Position numbers and translations under genes: made by a program. The notes under the pieces were generated by a model. It was not told the DNA's origin and made no database searches. It worked only from the letters and a program-made list of their open reading frames with translations. DNA of 24,597 nt, from positions 1 through 24,597 of the forward strand of contig JANBPT010000732.1 in NCBI GenBank assembly GCA_027575765.1, in the 5' to 3' direction. Below, one piece after another: positions 20,090 through 24,597 of this stretch. Every line of letters begins with the position of its first letter. Positions within the stretch are counted from its first letter, which is position 1. Source of the DNA: Tieghemiomyces parasiticus. Its lineage: Eukaryota; Kickxellomycota; Dimargaritomycetes; Dimargaritales; Dimargaritaceae.

Positions 20090-20544
20090 TTAATGCAGTA
20101 GGGTAGGGTGGGTGTCGTTGCCAAGATAGGGTCTTGAAAACAGCATATTAGGGGGGTCTATGATATAACAGATATGAAAATAAAGAGATGGCTGGGATAT
20201 GGGTAGAAGCGACGGAATGTGGTGGCGTGGATAGAACGAAGGAGGGTAGTGGGCAAGCGAAAGTAGAGAAGTAAGGAAGGAGAGGTATGCAATATAAATT
20301 AGTGCGTGAAATGGTGATATGTATGAACGAAAGGGAGATATAAGATACAGAGAAAGGGGGGGGGTACGAGATGATAGGAGAGGACCAGTACTAGCGAGGG
20401 TGTATAGGGGGGAGGGGTGGGTAAGCGGTGGAGATATTGGGGAATGCAGGGCGATGGTGATGTTGAAGGTAGAGTGGAATAAGGAAAACAGAGGAGACGG
20501 AACATTGCAAGGCGGGCCACTCCCCCCCCCCCACCATCGCCAAC
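20090..20544 (-). other. Pyrimidine-rich 3' flank of the cyclin gene
   Basis: On the minus strand the sequence just after the cyclin stop is strongly C/T-rich (runs of CCCC, TCTC and CCTT). Its open frame (20090-20548) is low complexity in Ser, Pro and Leu without a domain. An ATTAAA on the minus strand at 20089-20094 could end the transcript. Confidence 0.35.
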
Positions 20545-22692
20545 TCAAGCGTAGTTGGGGGGACCTGACGCGTAAGGCGGGTAGTTGCCTGGGTGATATG
20601 CGCTCGGGTGGAAAGGTGGCAGGGTCGTCGTCGTCATGGGCGGCTTGCCATAACCGGGCGGCGGCGGGTGGTAAGCGCTCGCCGCGGCGGCACCACTATA
20701 CGGGTGGTAGTGTGACGAGAGTCCGCCAGTTGGGTGCATGGTAGCCGGTGTATGGTTGGTGTGCACGGTGATTTCCGAGTGGGTCGACGACCCCGAGTGT
20801 GGGGCCGGGTAAGGGTTGGACCCCCAGGGACCTGGGTAAGGTGTAGCAGCAGTAGGGGTCGGGGCCGACCAATCCGACATCGGAGGCGGCGGTGGAGGGA
20901 CATACGGCACGTGGTAGCCGTACCCGGGTGTGAAGGGGTAGACGGTAGCCCCCGGACCCATATGTTCGGACGGTGGACCACCTACAGGGGGTAGATGGTG
21001 GTAGGGAGCATAGGCATACGAAGGAGGGGGTAGGGCGTGCGGGTGGGCGAACGGGTAATAGTAGACGGCACCGCCGTAGTCGGTCCGTCCGGCGGGGGCG
21101 TGGTACGCGGGATGGTAGGCCGGTGCGACGGTGGAGGATTGAGGTACGTTAGTGGTGGCCGTCGAGTAGGTGATGGTAGCGGACGATGGGGGCTGCTGGT
21201 CGCGGGGGGCGGCGTGGGTAGCTGAAGATGGTCCAGGCAGGGCTGGGGGAGCGTACTCGGAGCGCGACGGGCTGTGGTGGAACGGGCCAGCACCATGCGA
21301 CGCGGGCAGGTGGGGCCCTGAGAAGGCCGGATAGTGGGGGGCCCCCGCAGTGCACTCGGGTGGGGAAATGACCTGGGTGGGATGCTGATAGCCCCAGCTG
21401 GGGAGGTCGATGCCAGCCGCAGCAGACGCAGGGTCCACGTCGTTCCTATGCTGATGCGGCGGGGAGCTACTGGATGATTCGCTGCAGGTCACGGTGGTCG
21501 ACGGGCCCGTGCCGGCGTGCTGCACGTAAAAGTCCGACAGGTTCTCCTTGTAGTCCACACGACCTGACCGGTCGGAGGAGACACTCTGAATGGAGGCGGC
21601 CAGCGGTGAAGGGGTGGTGACCGAGACGCAAGGGGAACTGGGCAGCGATGAGGTCGGCGAGGAACAATTGGAGGGAGATAGGTCAACGCCGACACAGTAC
21701 CCTACGATGATGCTGGCCTCGCTGAACGCGGCGGTACCGTACTTGGTGTGGAGAACGGTGGACACGGAGGGAATACGGGCGCGCAACTGAGCAGCGCAGG
21801 CCCGGAGGTCGGGGTCAGGCTCGCCGACCACCGTCGCTCGGTCCCCGCCGTAGACGCCCAGCAGGGACCGAGCCAGGGTGAGGGCGGCGTCGGCCACCGT
21901 GGAGGGAAGGTACGCTAGGAAGGCCACATCATAGAGTGAGTGCTCAATCAGGTACCGGGCCACATTTAGTGTCAGGTCGGCCTCGCCCGCGACCAGCGCG
22001 CGCCGCTGTAGAAACAGTTCCGGGGACGGGTGGCGCAGGGCGTACTTGAGGGTGTCCATGACCTCTACCTCCATGCGCTTCAACTGGGGTCGGTCGTAGG
22101 CGCCGCTCCCGGCGTACACCAGCTCCTCGAGTCGCGGGACCCGCTGCTTTCTCTCCTCGAGCTTACTGGCAATCCACAGGCAGGCCACTACTAGCAACTG
22201 CAGCATTGTCCCGTGCAGGATTCGAGTTGAGAGGTAGCGGTCCATCAGGTTCACGGTCAGGTAGAGGGTGTCCTGCTGTAGACGCAGCTTGCCGTGGAGG
22301 CTGACCACGTAGTCAATCAGGGCCCCGCGGAACTCCCAGCGGATCTCGGGCTGCTGTGACATGTTGGCCAGCGATGGTCGTGTTTGACGCTCCAGTTGGT
22401 CCAAGTTAGCAGCCACTTCAGGGTCTAACAGAATCATCGTCTCTAGCGGGTCGCAGTCGGCGAGTCGGGCCGGGGGCGAGGTGTCACCGGGGGTGATTAC
22501 CAAGGGCCGGGTGGGTGGGGGCACAGTGATATGGAGCGGGTTAGCAGCGTGCACTGCGCTGGCCGAACGACATGCAGGGCCGGGTGTTGTCGAGGCGACC
22601 CGACTAGACACACGGCTGGAGATGCGAGTCGACCGTGAAAACGAGGCGGGACCCGAGTGGGTCAAGGCACCGTACATGATGGTAGCTGGCAA
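20545..22692 (-). CDS. G1/S-type cyclin (Cln/Puc1-like) with long low-complexity tail, 715 residues
   Basis: It would activate a cyclin-dependent kinase at the start of the cell cycle. The cyclin N box spans about residues 90-222: the RWEFRGALIDYVVSLHGKLR helix with Arg122 and Asp127, then TLYLTVNLMDRYLS, LWIASKLEERKQRVP and MDTLKYALRHPSPELFL. The IASKLEERKQRVP phrase and the HPSPE ending of the box resemble fungal G1 cyclins rather than mitotic B-type ones. A second, more divergent cyclin fold (about 225-335) contains ARYLIEHSLYDVAFLAYLPS. The last ~375 residues are disordered and rich in Pro, Tyr, His and Ser, with YHP/PPYH motifs. The chosen ATG is at 22692; a second ATG six codons in is equally possible. 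There is no intron in the frame. The gene has a very long pyrimidine-rich region upstream, and no destruction box was identified. Confidence 0.85.
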   Translation of the reverse strand: MPATIMYGALTHSGPASFSRSTRISSRVSSRVASTTPGPACRSASAVHAANPLHITVPPPTRPLVITPGDTSPPARLADCDPLETMILLDPEVAANLDQLERQTRPSLANMSQQPEIRWEFRGALIDYVVSLHGKLRLQQDTLYLTVNLMDRYLSTRILHGTMLQLLVVACLWIASKLEERKQRVPRLEELVYAGSGAYDRPQLKRMEVEVMDTLKYALRHPSPELFLQRRALVAGEADLTLNVARYLIEHSLYDVAFLAYLPSTVADAALTLARSLLGVYGGDRATVVGEPDPDLRACAAQLRARIPSVSTVLHTKYGTAAFSEASIIVGYCVGVDLSPSNCSSPTSSLPSSPCVSVTTPSPLAASIQSVSSDRSGRVDYKENLSDFYVQHAGTGPSTTVTCSESSSSSPPHQHRNDVDPASAAAGIDLPSWGYQHPTQVISPPECTAGAPHYPAFSGPHLPASHGAGPFHHSPSRSEYAPPALPGPSSATHAAPRDQQPPSSATITYSTATTNVPQSSTVAPAYHPAYHAPAGRTDYGGAVYYYPFAHPHALPPPSYAYAPYHHLPPVGGPPSEHMGPGATVYPFTPGYGYHVPYVPPPPPPMSDWSAPTPTAATPYPGPWGSNPYPAPHSGSSTHSEITVHTNHTPATMHPTGGLSSHYHPYSGAAAASAYHPPPPGYGKPPMTTTTLPPFHPSAYHPGNYPPYASGPPNYA

Positions 22693-24470
22693 AGGACTAT
22701 GGGCGCTGGATGGAGAGGGGACGCGAAGGACCCGCGAGCGGAGGAGCCCGGGACGGGGAGCGTGTGTGGCGGCTAGCAGAGGGAGATAAAATCGATGCAG
22801 AGTACTCGCGGGAGCGGTGATGGGATGCTTTTAGGTCGGGTAGATTAGAGCTAGGTTGGAGTGGACTGGGCCAATGACTATTGCAGGCGGGACGGGGAAC
22901 GCGAATACTCTGTCGGTGAGGTGAGCTAAAGAGAAACACGGCCGAAGGGGAAGTGGGCTACGCCCATATGGCGTTGGCAAAGCGGATTACGCAGTACACG
23001 ACGGGTGGCATATATACGCCGGCGGGATGGGGAAGGCAGGGCTGCGCCGTAATGAGCGGCGGAAAAGTATGTAGGGCGGCTCGTGACGATGGCGACTCGC
23101 GGGTAGAGGGCTGGAGGGAGTCGGAAATGGCGGCCGGAGGAACGCGAGAGATAGATAGACGGACTATAAACTCGGCCTTAGGATTAGTCTGGCGGATACG
23201 GATCGGTGCGTCACCTTGGCCGGTGGGGATAGTCAGGGTCCTCTGATAAGTATGTAGAAAGGGAAGACGGGTGGCGCGATGGCCCAGCTGGACAACCTGA
23301 ACAGGTGCGAGTGTCTACGCGGCAACGGAGGGGGGAGGGACTACGAAATGAAGAGGAGATAAGGTGCCCCGAGAGTAAAGCAGGGAGGCTATGTAGACGA
23401 CACAAGGGTCCGGAGGGGGACGTACGCGAGTCAAAGTATTGCTAAACGGCACGAGCTGGGTGGATAAGGTCCAGGATCGTGAGCGGGGGGAGGAGAGGGC
23501 CAGGGACTCACAATGCCGTCCGGTGACAGCGTCACAAGAGGGGGGTGGGAGAGGGTGAGTAGCGTGCGTGGCGTTGGGAGGGAAGGAAGGTGACAAGACA
23601 CCACAACCGTGGGAGGAGGAGAGGACACTGTGGATCAGTTAACCTGAGGGTAATAGAGATTATGCAGCGGCTGACGGTAATTGTGAAAGAGTGAGTGGCG
23701 AGAGAATCAAGCCAGTGTGGCTTTGTTAGTCCGGACGACACAGGTCAGTAAAGGCTGGGAGTGCTGGGGTATAAGGCTGGCCGCAGTCAAAAGCTGGACG
23801 GGGTGGGCATAATGGTGAGGAGGATGGTAGTTGGAATGAGAAAAAGCGGTCAAGTGCGAAGACCGTGTAACATTGGCAGACAGCGACGACTGTCAGGAGC
23901 GGTGAAGGGATAAACAGATCCTGTGGCTCAGGACCCGGGGAGGGGTGATTGCTAAGTGTGGGGCCAGAGAAACGAAACAGAATGGTGGACAAGGTAGAAG
24001 TGGAGCAGCTGAAAAGGTATGAGGGAAAAGCAGCTGGCTACGCGAAAGAGTGAGTGCGAGAGCGGCCCCAGGCGATGTAAACGGAAGGGGAAGGCAGTGG
24101 AAGCGTTGTTGGAATATAGAAGAGTGGTATCATTGACGGAGCCCAGGGAGGAAGTAGCAAGGCAGGTAGTTGGCAAGATTTATGCTAGGCGGAGGCCGTT
24201 GGAAGTCAACGGCAACGGAGAGGCGCAGTAGGTCCCAAAAAAAGATAGACGGATGAAATAAAACGGAGGCCGGAAAGGAAGATGTTAAAGGGCCGCTGTA
24301 ACGGTGGGTTTATAAACGACGGCAGTGGAGAAGCCAGGAGCATGGGCTCAGGGGTGGGGTGGAAAGGGGCAGGCGGGTGCGCGTGAGCTCTCTCCCTTTG
24401 GAGTCGTCGAGAGAGGGAACGAGGGGCCCCGTTCAGAACAAAGTAGTTTAGAAGGTGCAATGCTCAGCAA
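22693..24470 (-). promoter_or_regulatory. Long pyrimidine-rich leader/upstream region of the cyclin gene
   Basis: For about 1.8 kb upstream of the cyclin ATG the minus strand is C/T-rich; the plus strand reads as G/A tracts such as GGAGGAGAGG. The bias ends sharply near 24470. Many short ATG-started frames exist on the minus strand, all proline/serine-rich without domains. I read it as an extended untranslated leader, possibly with upstream ORFs, plus promoter. Whether it is transcribed cannot be seen from sequence. Confidence 0.4.
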
Positions 24471-24597
24471 CGGAGCAACGAGACGCGCATACACTATTCA
24501 CCCGTTGTTTCTCACATCCGGCCTATCAACCTTTGCTCAAGGGCCATCCACTTGGCCACCCAACGTGCGAGAGGTTGGGTCGAGGGGTGCAGACATC
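24471..24597. other. Right edge, nothing recognised
   Basis: The strand bias of the preceding region stops here. The remaining bases are too few to judge. Confidence 0.4.

Noticed and set aside
20090..20548. 152-codon minus-strand frame after the cyclin
   Set aside because: Ser/Pro/Leu low complexity produced by pyrimidine-rich sequence; likely 3' untranslated region.

Overview
The window looks like nuclear DNA of a fungus. Genes are split by short introns with GTAAGT/GTGAGT-type donors, CTAAC-like branch sites and AG acceptors. The recognisable products are a fungal mitochondrial ribosomal protein, a TLDc protein of the MEAK7/Rtc5 type, the meiotic kleisin Rec8 and a G1/S-type cyclin. The introns are many, the coding DNA is GC-rich and C/G homopolymer runs are frequent. 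This would suit an early-diverging (for example zoopagomycete) lineage, but that placement is only an inference.

Layout. Bases 1-807 (minus) hold the 5' part of a probable secreted cysteine-containing protein that runs off the left edge. Bases 1764-3230 are a gene-free block almost without CpG, containing a fold-back element with ~125-bp arms (2137-2581). Bases 3231-5084 show no gene. A small secreted protein lies at 5085-5498 (minus), then an empty stretch. mS33/Rsm27 (7439-7995, +) follows, then exon-like sequence of an unrecognised gene (8250-8644, +). A MEAK7/Rtc5-like TLDc protein lies at 9022-10851 (+). A 19-exon rec8 spans 11283-15984 (+). It converges on a two-exon gene for a 301-residue protein ending in a CaaX box (16155-17267, minus). 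Two exon-like pieces at 17622-18095 (+) are unassigned. A secreted basic protein lies at 18706-19209 (+). A 715-residue G1/S-type cyclin at 20545-22692 (minus) has a very long pyrimidine-rich leader reaching to about 24470.

The genes do not form one pathway. There are housekeeping (mS33), nutrient/V-ATPase-type (TLDc), meiotic (Rec8), cell-cycle (cyclin) and secreted products. The most useful results are the splice reconstruction of rec8, mS33 and the TLDc gene, the CpG-stripped block with its fold-back repeat, the CaaX protein of unknown function, and the repeated occurrence of long pyrimidine-rich gene leaders. No tRNA, rRNA, CRISPR array or intact transposase was found.
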